A stretch of 64,000 nucleotides of DNA, taken from assembly GCF_021272385.1 (NCBI RefSeq), contig NZ_JAJSDZ010000010.1, forward strand, positions 124,001 to 188,000, read 5' to 3'. Position numbers and translations under genes: made by a program. The notes beneath the pieces are model-generated. The model had not been told where the DNA came from. It did not search any database and worked only from the letters and a program-made list of their open reading frames with translations. Source of the DNA: Vibrio salinus. Its GTDB lineage: Bacteria > Pseudomonadota > Gammaproteobacteria > Enterobacterales > Vibrionaceae. Position 1 is the stretch's first letter, and each line of letters begins with the position of its first letter. Below, one piece after another: positions 8,668-16,822 of the stretch.

Positions 8668-9477
8668 ATGAGCCATTTTTACCAACCATTTCAACCAACA
8701 TTAACAAAGACAGGATTGGTAAAGTTCGGATTATCTTTAAAGCAAATACCGGCATCAGGAAAGTTAAAAGGTATTGTTTACTCTTATTTGCAAATTACTG
8801 CAAAAAAACCAACACCCTATTTCGTTATTCCTGATGGTACGCAATCAATTTTTATTTCTCCAGTCAGTGCAAAGCTGGGTGGTCCTCATTCAAAACTATT
8901 TAATGTACAACTTTTTCAGCCGGGTCAATATTTTGGAATTCGGTTTTATCCCGGAATGATGACGAATTTTATCAACGTTGCTCTCTCTGAAATGACAGAA
9001 CAGCTAATCAATATTCAAGACCTATTACCTTCCGCTTATCACTCGCTTTCTGAGCAAATATTTCAAACCTCAAGTTTCCAGAAAAGAGTCTCTATTTGTG
9101 AGGAATGGCTTTTAAAACTGATCAAACCAAAGTCATCTGAAAAATTTAACCATGCATTATCAAGTATCTATCAGTGCCGGGGAGATAAAAGGATAAGCTC
9201 ATTATCCACTGACGTGGGATGTAGTTCCCGACATTTGAATCGGTTATTTCAGATGTATACAGGGTTAAATACAAAACAGTTTATGCAAACAATCCGGCTA
9301 CAATATGCAAGTCAACAGCTCTTTAGGTTAAAAAATACCTCTCCGGATTTGGCGTTGTCATTAGGATATTTTGACCAATCCCACCTGTTAAATGATTTCA
9401 AAAAACACTTCCTTATCAGTCCTTATGAATTTTTCGAACGATTTAGGTCCGATTTTTACAATTCTGGAAATCCATAG
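8668..9477 (+). CDS. AraC-family transcriptional regulator
   Basis: A 269-residue regulator with an unrecognised N-terminal sensing domain (about 1-150) and a C-terminal double HTH (about 165-260). The second HTH shows DLALSLGYFDQSHLLNDFKK, typical of AraC proteins. I start it at the ATG at 8668; a GTG at 8659 would add three residues. The FabA-like gene begins 38 bp downstream on the same strand, so the two are probably cotranscribed and the regulator may control membrane-lipid or fatty-acid genes. The inducer is unknown. Confidence 0.8.
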   Translation: MSHFYQPFQPTLTKTGLVKFGLSLKQIPASGKLKGIVYSYLQITAKKPTPYFVIPDGTQSIFISPVSAKLGGPHSKLFNVQLFQPGQYFGIRFYPGMMTNFINVALSEMTEQLINIQDLLPSAYHSLSEQIFQTSSFQKRVSICEEWLLKLIKPKSSEKFNHALSSIYQCRGDKRISSLSTDVGCSSRHLNRLFQMYTGLNTKQFMQTIRLQYASQQLFRLKNTSPDLALSLGYFDQSHLLNDFKKHFLISPYEFFERFRSDFYNSGNP

Positions 9478-9515
9478 TTTGTCACACTGCATTTGCTTAT
9501 CAGCCGGAGAACAAT

Positions 9516-10007
9516 ATGCAGTTATCAAATAAAGATGTGTTAAACATATCAAAAGGGGAATTTTTCGGAGAAGGAAATGCTCAGCTACCGAGTTCCTACA
9601 TGTTAATGATTGATGAAATTACTGACATTTCCCATTCGGGAGGAAATTTCGGAAAAGGAAGAATGGATGCCAAACTGAAAATAAAACCTGATCATTGGTT
9701 TTTTGACTGTCATTTTAAAGGCGATCCAGTCATGCCAGGATGTTTAGGACTTGATGCATTATGGCAATTACTGGGCGTTTTTCTTGGTTGGTCAGGCCTG
9801 CCGGGAAAAGGACGTGCTCTGGGTGTAGGAAAAGTTAGATTTATGGGGCAAATATACCCGGACGCGGATGAAATACAGTACCAGCTGAATATAAAAAGAG
9901 TTTTTGCAAAACCGATGCCATTGGGAATCGCTGATGGTGTCGTAATTCAGAACGGAAATATTATTTATCAGGCGACTGACCTGAAAGTCGGACTAATCAA
10001 TCAATAA
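9516..10007 (+). CDS. FabA-like 3-hydroxyacyl-ACP dehydratase (probable paralogue)
   Basis: A 163-residue hotdog-fold dehydratase closely resembling E. coli FabA, which converts 3-hydroxydecanoyl-ACP to trans-2 and cis-3 decenoyl-ACP and so starts unsaturated fatty acid synthesis. The motif CHFKGDPVMPGCLGLDALWQ is intact, with catalytic His66 and Asp80, followed by KGRALGVGKVRF. It is about nine residues shorter than typical FabA (172), mostly at the two ends. A GGAGA site precedes the ATG. A housekeeping fabA normally lies elsewhere in Vibrio and stands alone, so one preceded by its own AraC regulator is likely a second, specialised copy. That is an inference from one window. Confidence 0.85.
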   Translation: MQLSNKDVLNISKGEFFGEGNAQLPSSYMLMIDEITDISHSGGNFGKGRMDAKLKIKPDHWFFDCHFKGDPVMPGCLGLDALWQLLGVFLGWSGLPGKGRALGVGKVRFMGQIYPDADEIQYQLNIKRVFAKPMPLGIADGVVIQNGNIIYQATDLKVGLINQ

Positions 10008-10117
10008 TAATTTTTCCCCTTTCCGTTCAATGTTTTGGTAAATCAAGTCGTCGCATTTTGTACCCATTAGATTTGTGCTATGTTTTCAGTGCCGTTTAAT
10101 CGGGTTGGGAGAAAAAT

Positions 10118-10504
10118 GTGTTTTTAGAAAGTATTCATCATGTGGCAATTATTTGCTCCGATTATCAACGCTCTAAAGCATTTTATACTGAGGTCTTAGG
10201 GCTTAAGGTTGTGGCTGAGCATTACCGGGAAAATCGTCATTCATACAAATTAGATTTAGCTCTGCCAGACGGCAGGCAAATCGAGCTGTTTTCTTTCCCT
10301 TCTGCACCACCACGAGTAACTACACCGGAAGCTCAGGGGTTAAGACATTTGGCTTTTAACGTTATTTCAATGGAAGCCGCCGTCAGTGAGCTTCAGGCTA
10401 AAGGTGTTGATGTCGAACCGATCCGTGTTGATGAATACACAGGCAAATCCTTCACCTTCTTCAAAGATCCTGACGGTCTGCCCTTAGAGTTATATGAAAA
10501 ATAA
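10118..10504 (+). CDS. VOC/glyoxalase-fold protein, YaeR-like
   Basis: A 128-residue vicinal-oxygen-chelate protein starting at a GTG at 10118 with GGGAG about eight bases upstream. It matches E. coli YaeR along its length: HHVAIICSDY, SKAFYTEVLG, IELFSFPSAPPR, GLRHLAFNV and FFKDPDGLPLELYE. The family has a metal site formed by His, Glu and related residues in the paired beta-alpha-beta-beta-beta units. The reaction is not established for YaeR. It stands alone between the fabA-like gene and a low-GC gap. Confidence 0.85.
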   Translation: MFLESIHHVAIICSDYQRSKAFYTEVLGLKVVAEHYRENRHSYKLDLALPDGRQIELFSFPSAPPRVTTPEAQGLRHLAFNVISMEAAVSELQAKGVDVEPIRVDEYTGKSFTFFKDPDGLPLELYEK

Positions 10505-10733
10505 AAGCATTTAATGGGTAAGAAACCTGCTTCATTCTTGCCCGCAAAACCTATTGCATAGCACTGTTCTCCACCAACGACTTGAAAATAGGAGAATTTT
10601 AGAAGCTGTGGCAACATCTATTAGAACTTTTTATTTTATAATTTAGTGAATTAGAAAGTCATCGATTAGTGGGACAGGTAGAAACATAAGTCCGCCGACT
10701 AATAAAAAGTTATGTGAATTGCGGGAGGCCAAG

Positions 10734-11129
10734 GTGAAATATAGTTTTAATTTTGAGGACGCAAGCCAAATATTTGTCGGGGCATTTGCTCTTGCTGTGC
10801 CAATTTCATTTTCTGCAGAAGCTTGGCGCTTGGCTGAGACCTTACCTGCGTTGAACCTATTTATGTTATTCGGACTTTCAGTTGTTTTTCTTACTTTATA
10901 CACCTTTGAAAGTGTCTTTCAACGTAATATTTCTGAACGCAAATTAGTTTTCATTCTACGTATCCTAACTGCCTACTTAATGACAGCAATGGTTGTGTTG
11001 TTCGTTCTATTTTGTATCAATAAGCTACCGTTATTATCAGAGCCACTAGTTGCATTAAAGCGAGTGATCATTATTTCAATGCCTGCATCTATGGGAGCAA
11101 TAGTGGTTGATAGTTTTGACAAAGAGTAA
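10734..11129 (+). CDS. DUF2391-like integral membrane protein
   Basis: A 131-residue membrane protein with about four hydrophobic segments (near residues 15-30, 42-62, 78-100 and 112-126). I start it at the GTG at 10734, which has a strong GGGAGG five bases upstream; a TTG at 10719 would add five residues but would place that site inside the gene. The pattern FSAEAWRLAETLPALNLFML fits the uncharacterised TIGR02587/DUF2391 family as I remember it. No function is known and neighbours give no hint. AT-rich sequence surrounds it on both sides. Confidence 0.6.
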   Translation: MKYSFNFEDASQIFVGAFALAVPISFSAEAWRLAETLPALNLFMLFGLSVVFLTLYTFESVFQRNISERKLVFILRILTAYLMTAMVVLFVLFCINKLPLLSEPLVALKRVIIISMPASMGAIVVDSFDKE

Positions 11130-11489
11130 TTAACAAAACACTATAGTTTCAGTAGATAATTTTGGTACCGACTACCACATTGAATGGCCACATCTATAAA
11201 AGCAAAAACTTAAACAAATGAATTGGTCAATTTTCAGTAATGCACAACAGTTGACCACAAGTATTTATTTTTCCTCCAAACCAGCCCTCCAAACGTATTA
11301 TCAGAGCATAAAAACCGCAATTTTATTCTATTTTTCTTTTGTTGTACTTTTCATACTAACTTTAAAAGCAAAGAGAAAAAGAGCACTCTCAACCCATTCC
11401 TGAAATTTATCAGTGGTTTAAGTTCTTTCTCTATTTAAATGAAAATATTCATTAGAAAACTTTACTAATTTTTAATTACAAGGACTATT
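11130..11489. other. Low-GC gap with a doubtful 61-codon ORF
   Basis: This 360-bp stretch has no confident gene. An ORF at 11218-11403 (+) would encode 61 residues with one hydrophobic segment and a basic KAKRKRK-like tail, but it has no ribosome-binding site and looks like chance in AT-rich DNA. The right end carries the AAGGA site for the DUF2000 gene. Confidence 0.4.
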
Positions 11490-11900
11490 ATGCAGTTTGA
11501 TACTAAGTTTGCCATTGTTGTTGCTGATGATCTGCCAACCTGGCAAAAGCTGAATGTCATCAGTTTTCTTTCTGGTGGGGTAACCAGTGGCCCGGAAGTG
11601 AATACAGGGAAGTATTATCGAGATGCGTCAGGTAGCGAATATTTACCGCTTTGTATACAACCGATTATGGTACTCAAGGCCAACCGGGAAAAGCTATCCA
11701 CATTTATCCGACGCGCCAATCGCGAACAGGCGAAGGTCGCTATTTTTATTGAAGATATGTTTTTTTCCGGACATGACGAAGCAAACAGGCAAACGGTCAG
11801 CCAGTACCCAACCGATCAATTACCATTAGTTGGGCTGGCAATGTGCGGAAATAAAAAGCTGGTGGATAAAGTCTTTAAAGGCGCTAAATTGCATGACTGA
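11490..11900 (+). CDS. DUF2000 family protein
   Basis: A 136-residue cytoplasmic protein that fits the DUF2000 family: FAIVVADDLPTWQKLNV at the start, then a conserved GPEVNTG and PIMVLKA stretch. Related proteins adopt a peptidyl-tRNA-hydrolase-like fold and have no assigned reaction. AAGGA lies upstream of the ATG. It is a single gene, convergent with the ASCH-domain gene. The call is from motif memory only. Confidence 0.7.
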   Translation: MQFDTKFAIVVADDLPTWQKLNVISFLSGGVTSGPEVNTGKYYRDASGSEYLPLCIQPIMVLKANREKLSTFIRRANREQAKVAIFIEDMFFSGHDEANRQTVSQYPTDQLPLVGLAMCGNKKLVDKVFKGAKLHD

Positions 11901-11952
11901 CCGTTAATAAATACTTGTATAACCAAGCGACCTGAAGATGCATGATTCAGCG

Positions 11953-12342
11953 TTAACCTAGCGGTTTTATTTCAATCGCAAAAATACCGTGAACCGGAAT
12001 CATATCCTGATACTCATGAAAGCTGTACAACAAATCGATTTGCTCTTCCAGGGTCTCACATAGGTTCTCCAGACCCACCCGTTTTTCTGCGAGCAGAAGT
12101 GCCTTGGGGTCAGGGTAATGCCTGACATCAACCACTTCGACGATGAGCACATCGGGTTCAATAACATCCAGCCCGGTAAACGGAGGGCCCGAGATAACCT
12201 GAAAAGCAATCGTATCGCCTTGTTCCAGTCCATCATAACGAATCGATTCGTAACTATTATTCGTCCTGACTTCTATCTTTTTTGCGCCTTTTTTGATGGC
12301 TTCGAGAGGCGCTTTATATATTTCAAGAGTGTAATTTGTCAT
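11953..12342 (-). CDS. ASCH-domain protein
   Basis: A 129-residue protein when started at the ATG at 12342 (MTNYTLEIYKAPLEAIKKGA); an upstream TTG at 12351 adds three residues. The sequence KAPLEAIKKGAKKIEVRTN followed by GDTIAFQ and a VVEVVDVRHY beta strand is the ASCH/PUA-like pattern, a beta-barrel fold linked to RNA binding or to small amidases such as YqfB. No neighbours suggest a pathway. Confidence 0.68.
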   Translation of the reverse strand: MTNYTLEIYKAPLEAIKKGAKKIEVRTNNSYESIRYDGLEQGDTIAFQVISGPPFTGLDVIEPDVLIVEVVDVRHYPDPKALLLAEKRVGLENLCETLEEQIDLLYSFHEYQDMIPVHGIFAIEIKPLG

Positions 12343-12558
12343 GCTCGGCAACGGGGTAAAATGAATTAACGTTGAATTATATGGGCTTTGCTTTAAAAAA
12401 GTAATGCCTACACTGACAGAATGCGATGCCCCGGGGTTTTCCGGGTAAAAATTCTACTATACTCATATTGAACGAACCTGAAAATGTTCTATTTCTTATC
12501 ATAGACTTAAGTCTGTTCCCAGCGCTCCCGGGATAACAGCGAAACAAGAGAATGTTAT

Positions 12559-12834
12559 ATGGTGTTAGTTAAGCGTTTAGTATTGGATGTTCTCAAACCT
12601 CACCAGCCTTCGGCATTAGAGTTTTGCACCAGATTAGCGGAGATTGGTGATGATTACGCGGTGAGTTTGTCTGTAATCGAAGTGGATCAGGACACCGAAA
12701 CCATTGAAGTGTCAATAGAAGGTTATGATCTGGACTTTGATGCCATTCAGGCCGTCATTACCAAGATGAGCAGCTCGTTACACAGTGTTGATGTTGTGGA
12801 AGTGCAAAATGACAACGCGGCGGTGCACGGGTAA
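12559..12834 (+). CDS. DUF211 family small protein
   Basis: A 91-residue acidic protein: MVLVKRLVLDVLKPHQPSAL, then a ferredoxin-like alternation of strands and helices (VSLSVIEVDQDTETIEVSIE). This matches the DUF211/COG1888 family, which is mostly archaeal. It is followed 24 bp later by a VIT/CCC1 metal transporter, the same partner I recall for archaeal DUF211 genes. A regulatory or metal-delivery role for the transporter is a reasonable inference, but no function is established. The start is the ATG at 12559 with a weak AAGAG site. Confidence 0.72.
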   Translation: MVLVKRLVLDVLKPHQPSALEFCTRLAEIGDDYAVSLSVIEVDQDTETIEVSIEGYDLDFDAIQAVITKMSSSLHSVDVVEVQNDNAAVHG

Positions 12835-12858
12835 TTTTCTGTTCTTAACCGGTTCAAT

Positions 12859-13458
12859 ATGGAAGGCGCTAAATTGCTGAAACCATTTCACCAAATTCAC
12901 TTTTATCTGCAGATCACAAATTCTCAGGGGATCATGCGACGGTATTTTGTGGTCAATGGTTTTGATGGTGCGCTTACTATGCTCGGAATCATTATCGGTT
13001 TCCTGTTCAGCTCACCCGCCAGTCTGGAAGTCATTATTAATGCCTGTATGGGCGCAACCATCGCTCTGGCAGTCAGTGGAACCAGCAGTGCCTATGTCAG
13101 TGAGCAGGCGGAACTTCGTCTTGCCCTGAGTAACCTTCAGGATGCAATGCTCATAAAATTGCAAGAAGGCGCCCATGCCGAAGCAGCGCGCTGGGTGCCC
13201 ATTTTTATCGCAATAGTGAACGGCTCCGCGCCCCTGATTATTTCGCTGCTGATCATTACTCCTCTGTGGGTATCAAATCTGGGGATAGATCTATTGCTTC
13301 CTCCTTTGCAAATCGCGGTCTTTGTCGCCATCTTTATTATATTTATGTTTGGCGTATTTCTTGGTCGGCTCTCCGGAGAAACCTGGCTCATTAGTGGGGT
13401 AAAAACGCTGACAATCGCGGCATTAACTATGGTACTTATCTATCTGTTTACGAGCTGA
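12859..13458 (+). CDS. VIT1/CCC1-family Fe2+/Mn2+ transporter
   Basis: A 199-residue membrane protein with about five helices. The motif RRYFVVNGFDGALTMLGIII near residues 27-46 is the family signature preceding the metal-binding TM1, and GTSSAYVSEQAELR follows TM2. The family moves Fe2+ or Mn2+ out of the cytosol. The ATG at 12859 has no clear ribosome-binding site, while an internal ATG at 12934 has AGGGG upstream and would give 174 residues. I keep the long form because the stretch before RRYFV resembles homologues. It forms an operon with the DUF211 gene and may provide iron or manganese detoxification. Confidence 0.8.
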   Translation: MEGAKLLKPFHQIHFYLQITNSQGIMRRYFVVNGFDGALTMLGIIIGFLFSSPASLEVIINACMGATIALAVSGTSSAYVSEQAELRLALSNLQDAMLIKLQEGAHAEAARWVPIFIAIVNGSAPLIISLLIITPLWVSNLGIDLLLPPLQIAVFVAIFIIFMFGVFLGRLSGETWLISGVKTLTIAALTMVLIYLFTS

Positions 13459-13500
13459 ACCCCGGTAAAAAAATGGGGAGTTCTGCTCCTGAAAAAATCG

Positions 13501-14139
13501 TTACTGTAAAGAGATTAATCGGCCATTAAGAGATACCGACACATCAAAGTAATCTGCAACAGAAATGCAATTATCCACAGGAAGATCATTGGGTGCCGCT
13601 GCTAATACTTTAATGACATCACATCCTGCATTGATAGCTGACAGAATACCGGCATCGGCGTCCTCAAAAACTAAGCATTTACTGCTTTCCACACCTAATC
13701 TGTTTGCGGCCAGATTATATCCTTCAGGATGTGGTTTGCCATTAGCCACATCTTCAACCGTCACAAGGATGTCAGGAACAGGAATGGATGCTGCTCTCAG
13801 TCTTTTAATAGCCAGCGCTCTGGGGGCAGAAGTAAATATCCCCCATTCTTCAGACTGTAATTGTCTTAAAAACTTAATAACACCACAAATGGGTCTCACC
13901 GATTCGACATTTTCTAATTCTATCGTCTCTAACTTAGCCACTTCTTCTTTGATGTCGAGGTGAGGCATTATTTCCCTGATCACTTCGTCACTTGGGCGGC
14001 CATGAGAAACCGCCAGGATCTTATTCACATCGATATTATGCCCGCCAGCCCATATGCTCCACGCTTTTTCTACGGCATCTTTCGAATTAACCAAAGTACC
14101 ATCCATGTCAAAGATGATTCCTTCATAGTTTTTCATCAC
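13501..14139 (-). CDS. HAD-superfamily phosphatase, beta-PGM/YfbT-like
   Basis: A 212-residue HAD hydrolase. Motif I is FDMDGTLVNS (nucleophile Asp11 and acid/base Asp13), motif II is FTSAPR, Lys lies in GKPHPEGY, and motif IV is FEDADAGILSA. The C1 cap between motifs I and II is the alpha-helical type found in small sugar-phosphate phosphatases. A GAGGT site precedes the ATG. It is divergent from an AraC regulator whose start is 180 bp away, so that regulator may control it. The substrate is unknown. Confidence 0.82.
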   Translation of the reverse strand: MMKNYEGIIFDMDGTLVNSKDAVEKAWSIWAGGHNIDVNKILAVSHGRPSDEVIREIMPHLDIKEEVAKLETIELENVESVRPICGVIKFLRQLQSEEWGIFTSAPRALAIKRLRAASIPVPDILVTVEDVANGKPHPEGYNLAANRLGVESSKCLVFEDADAGILSAINAGCDVIKVLAAAPNDLPVDNCISVADYFDVSVSLNGRLISLQ

Positions 14140-14319
14140 AAAACCTCATTAACTAATTGTTATATATAATTTAAAATGAAAAATTTAGTGGAGTTTAGCT
14201 AAGCTCATATTTGTATTATTATCGATAAAATGGAGTTTCAGTTACACTATGTAGACGAATACTGATACTATCACGACGACTCTGTTTTGATTTGGTGCAT
14301 AAGATTAGATGAGCACAAA

Positions 14320-15174
14320 ATGAAACCTATCCCAACGAAAACACTGATCAGGCCGGGTTACTCATGGCGGCATTATTTTGATATATCAACGACGGCTTTA
14401 ACACAGCGACACTTTCACCGTGAGTACGAACTACTTTTACTATTCAATTATCAGGGAATGATTACCGTTGGAAGCGTAGATATAGAAGTGTTTCCCTGCT
14501 CCTTTATTTTGATCCCTCCCAATATCCCTCACGATCTAAGAGGGTTAACTTTGAATATCAAAGGCAAGTTGCCAGAGAGACACTGCTTATGGATCGAAAA
14601 AGAGTGGATGTCTCATATGTTGGTCCACTGTAGTGAAATGAGAAAACTGGCAAATGTATTCGGTAATAAGAATAAAGGGATACTCTTTTCTCAACAGGCC
14701 GCATTTGAAGCAAAAGATGTAATAAATCAGATAGACTACAATACATCAAGTCTTGAGCAATTATCTGTCCTATTCCGGGTATTCTCTTTAATCACTCAAG
14801 ACAAAGGGCAAATTCGGCTCAGTTCACTTCAGAGTGATTTCTTTGAATGTGAAAAAGACAGAGTTGAAGCACTATCTCAGTATATCGATAAAAATTATTC
14901 AAAAGATATTTCGCTTAGTGACCTTTCGAACCACGTTTATTGCAGTGAGCGAACAGTGAATCGAATCTTTAAAAAGCATTTTGGAGAAACATTTAGTCAA
15001 AGACTGAAGAAAATAAGGTTAAGTCATGCTGCGAACCTGTTGGAAACGTCCAGTTTGAATGTTAGCCATATATGTCATTGTGTCGGATATAACAATATTT
15101 CGAATTTCAATCGACTATTCAAGGCCTATAAAGGTTTAACCCCTGTCGAATACAGGACTAAATTCTCAAATTGA
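14320..15174 (+). CDS. AraC-family regulator with cupin sensor
   Basis: A 284-residue regulator. The N-terminal half is a cupin-type sensor (HFHREYELLLLF, then PPNIPHDLRGL), as in AraC proteins that sense sugars. The C-terminal double HTH includes LSDLSNHVYCSERTVNRIFK and the second-helix pattern ICHCVGYNNISNFNRLFKAY. I start at the ATG at 14320 rather than at a TTG at 14287. It is divergent from the HAD phosphatase and is followed by a good terminator. Confidence 0.82.
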   Translation: MKPIPTKTLIRPGYSWRHYFDISTTALTQRHFHREYELLLLFNYQGMITVGSVDIEVFPCSFILIPPNIPHDLRGLTLNIKGKLPERHCLWIEKEWMSHMLVHCSEMRKLANVFGNKNKGILFSQQAAFEAKDVINQIDYNTSSLEQLSVLFRVFSLITQDKGQIRLSSLQSDFFECEKDRVEALSQYIDKNYSKDISLSDLSNHVYCSERTVNRIFKKHFGETFSQRLKKIRLSHAANLLETSSLNVSHICHCVGYNNISNFNRLFKAYKGLTPVEYRTKFSN

Positions 15175-15264
15175 CTGCACGTTATTATAACTAACTACAA
15201 GTCTTATAAAATGTTCCCGCCTTACAAAAAATCAGGTTGATTACCGGTTTTTCTGCATACAGCT

Positions 15265-15297
15265 GAGCCAGCAAATCCGACGCTGGCTCCTATTTTT
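15265..15297 (+). terminator. Rho-independent terminator after the AraC gene
   Basis: GAGCCAGC (15265-15272) pairs with GCTGGCTC (15282-15289), with a nine-base loop, followed by TATTTTTA. It closes the AraC transcript. Confidence 0.75.
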
Positions 15298-15338
15298 ACT
15301 CTATATGAGTTAGCAATTATTTTTCAGAGAGTTGCAGG

Positions 15339-15761
15339 CTACCAGGCCATGGTCTTCGTATTCTCTTTAAATAGCTGAGCTCCCGTCATATCCGGATTCC
15401 CTTTTTTTAATCCGGTAATCAGGTCATCTTCTTTCACTCCGTAATGATTCATACAAGTCGGACACACAATGACTTTACCACTATCTGCAACAATTTGACG
15501 CAGTAAATCCTGCTGTTTTTTATAGCTCTCTGAATATTGCTTAGAAGCAATTTTCACTCCGGTGTCATTTAGAAAAATAGTCACTTCGTGCCCTCGTTTC
15601 TGCTGGGCAAGACCAAAGCCAATCGCCATTAGCGAACGGTGGCTATTCTCACTGGTTAGATTAATAAACAAAGGATCCGTGTTTCCAGCCAAAGCGAATG
15701 TAGAAGTAACACCAAAGAACAGTAATACCGTCCACATAAAGCAGAGTTTGAAGCATCGCAT
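15339..15761 (-). CDS. Periplasmic DsrE-family protein
   Basis: A 140-residue protein with a signal peptide (cleavage likely after ALA, residue 25) and a DsrE/DsrF-type fold: DPLFINLTSENSHRSLMAIG, GHEVTIFLND and IVCPTCMNHYG. Cys100 and Cys103 in the CPTC motif may carry sulfur or form a redox pair. DsrE proteins relay sulfane sulfur, but most are cytoplasmic, so an exported version suggests a periplasmic thiol or sulfur role. A GAGGG site precedes the ATG. No sulfur-oxidation genes are adjacent. Confidence 0.76.
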   Translation of the reverse strand: MRCFKLCFMWTVLLFFGVTSTFALAGNTDPLFINLTSENSHRSLMAIGFGLAQQKRGHEVTIFLNDTGVKIASKQYSESYKKQQDLLRQIVADSGKVIVCPTCMNHYGVKEDDLITGLKKGNPDMTGAQLFKENTKTMAW

Positions 15762-15948
15762 ATATTTTCCCTCGCGTAGGATTAATAAGACTTTTATCTC
15801 CTTTCAAGTCTAGTTGACAAAAAACCGGACATGTCCAGTAATGACGAGTTGATGTTTCTTATTAAGACAGGTGTCAGAGAATAAGCATGTTGCTAATGAT
15901 AAGGATAGAGATTGAACCTCTGAACGCGATGCATACTTTATACCGGAA

Positions 15949-15971
15949 AAAGAGGCTAAATCAGCCTCTTT
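15949..15971 (-). terminator. Terminator after the CMD-family gene
   Basis: AAAGAGGCT (15949-15957) pairs perfectly with AGCCTCTTT (15963-15971). On the minus strand the stem ends in a T run, so it terminates the LysR-MerR-CMD cluster. Confidence 0.75.
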
Positions 15972-15989
15972 CAACACACTGCACATCCG

Positions 15990-16370
15990 TTAATTGGCCT
16001 GATGTTCTGCCAACACCTCTTTAAAAGCAAACATACCATTTAGCGCGGCCGGGAATCCGGCATATACCGACATCTGAAGAACCACTTCTTTTATTTCTTC
16101 TTCACTGCAACCCACATTTAAGGCAGCATGCATGTGAACTTTTAACTGAGGCTGACAATTTCCTAAGGCAGTAAGCGCCGCGATCGTCGCAATCTCCCTG
16201 GATTTCAAATCCAGCCCTTCACGGCTGTAAATATCCCCAAAAGGATACTCAATGGTAAATTTTGCCAAATCCGGACAGATATCTTTCAGACTATCAATCA
16301 CTTTATGTCCCGCTTCTCCATCAATTTTTGATAATTGCTCAAATCCGATCTCATATCTTGTTTTACCCAT
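15990..16370 (-). CDS. Carboxymuconolactone decarboxylase-family protein
   Basis: A 126-residue all-helical CMD-family protein. The conserved block LDLKSREIATIAALTALGNC is followed by HMHAALNVGCSEEEIKEVVL. The AhpD-type CxxC is absent (the first Cys is followed by QPQLKVH), so it belongs to the lactone-decarboxylase-like branch rather than the peroxidase-reductase branch. The ATG has GGAGGG upstream. It lies 58 bp behind a MerR regulator on the same strand, a common pairing in which MerR controls the CMD gene. The substrate is unknown. Confidence 0.82.
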   Translation of the reverse strand: MGKTRYEIGFEQLSKIDGEAGHKVIDSLKDICPDLAKFTIEYPFGDIYSREGLDLKSREIATIAALTALGNCQPQLKVHMHAALNVGCSEEEIKEVVLQMSVYAGFPAALNGMFAFKEVLAEHQAN

Positions 16371-16428
16371 TTCTGTACCCTCCGATTAAGTTGATAACAG
16401 AAGGTTACAGGTTAGAGTGAACTCTAAG

Positions 16429-16785
16429 TCAAGAAGAAATTTTCTCATCATAGAAAGCAATTTTTAAATCCAGTGCTTCAAGGTGCATTTGCTGCAATTC
16501 AATTTGCTTATTTAGCCGGATACGATGCTCTTCCAGCAATTCCTTACGCTGTGAAAGTGTTTCATCACCAATCGCCCGTAAATCCGCATACTCTTTAATT
16601 TTTTCAAGCTGCATCCCGGTCTCTTTTAACCGGACAATAAATTTTACCCATTCAATATCACCCGGCATAAAACTCCGGTGACCACTGGCATCCCGCTTAA
16701 TGTCTCTCAGTAAACCAATTTTTTCATAGTAACGGAGCGTGTAAGCCGATACACCAACCCGTTGCGAAAACGTTTGAATATTCAC
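16429..16785 (-). CDS. MerR-family regulator
   Basis: A 118-residue MerR protein started at the GTG at 16785, which has GGAGAG seven bases upstream; the longer frame begins at a TTG without a site. The HTH contains FSQRVGVSAYTLRYYEKIGL, then a dimerisation helix. There is no extended ligand domain and no metal-binding Cys set, so it is of the short YfmP/AdhR-like type. It lies between a LysR gene and a CMD gene on the same strand and probably controls the latter. Confidence 0.82.
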   Translation of the reverse strand: MNIQTFSQRVGVSAYTLRYYEKIGLLRDIKRDASGHRSFMPGDIEWVKFIVRLKETGMQLEKIKEYADLRAIGDETLSQRKELLEEHRIRLNKQIELQQMHLEALDLKIAFYDEKISS

Positions 16786-16822
16786 CTTTTCTCTCCGTTC
16801 ATCCGCCATCTGATGATGGCGG

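Noticed and set aside
11218..11403. 61-codon ORF on the + strand
   Set aside because: No ribosome-binding site, no recognised family, AT-rich surroundings; probably chance.
8555..11489. Possible integron gene cassettes around the single accessory genes
   Set aside because: I looked for attC-type imperfect palindromes in the intergenic gaps and saw none; genes have their own promoters and mixed orientation.
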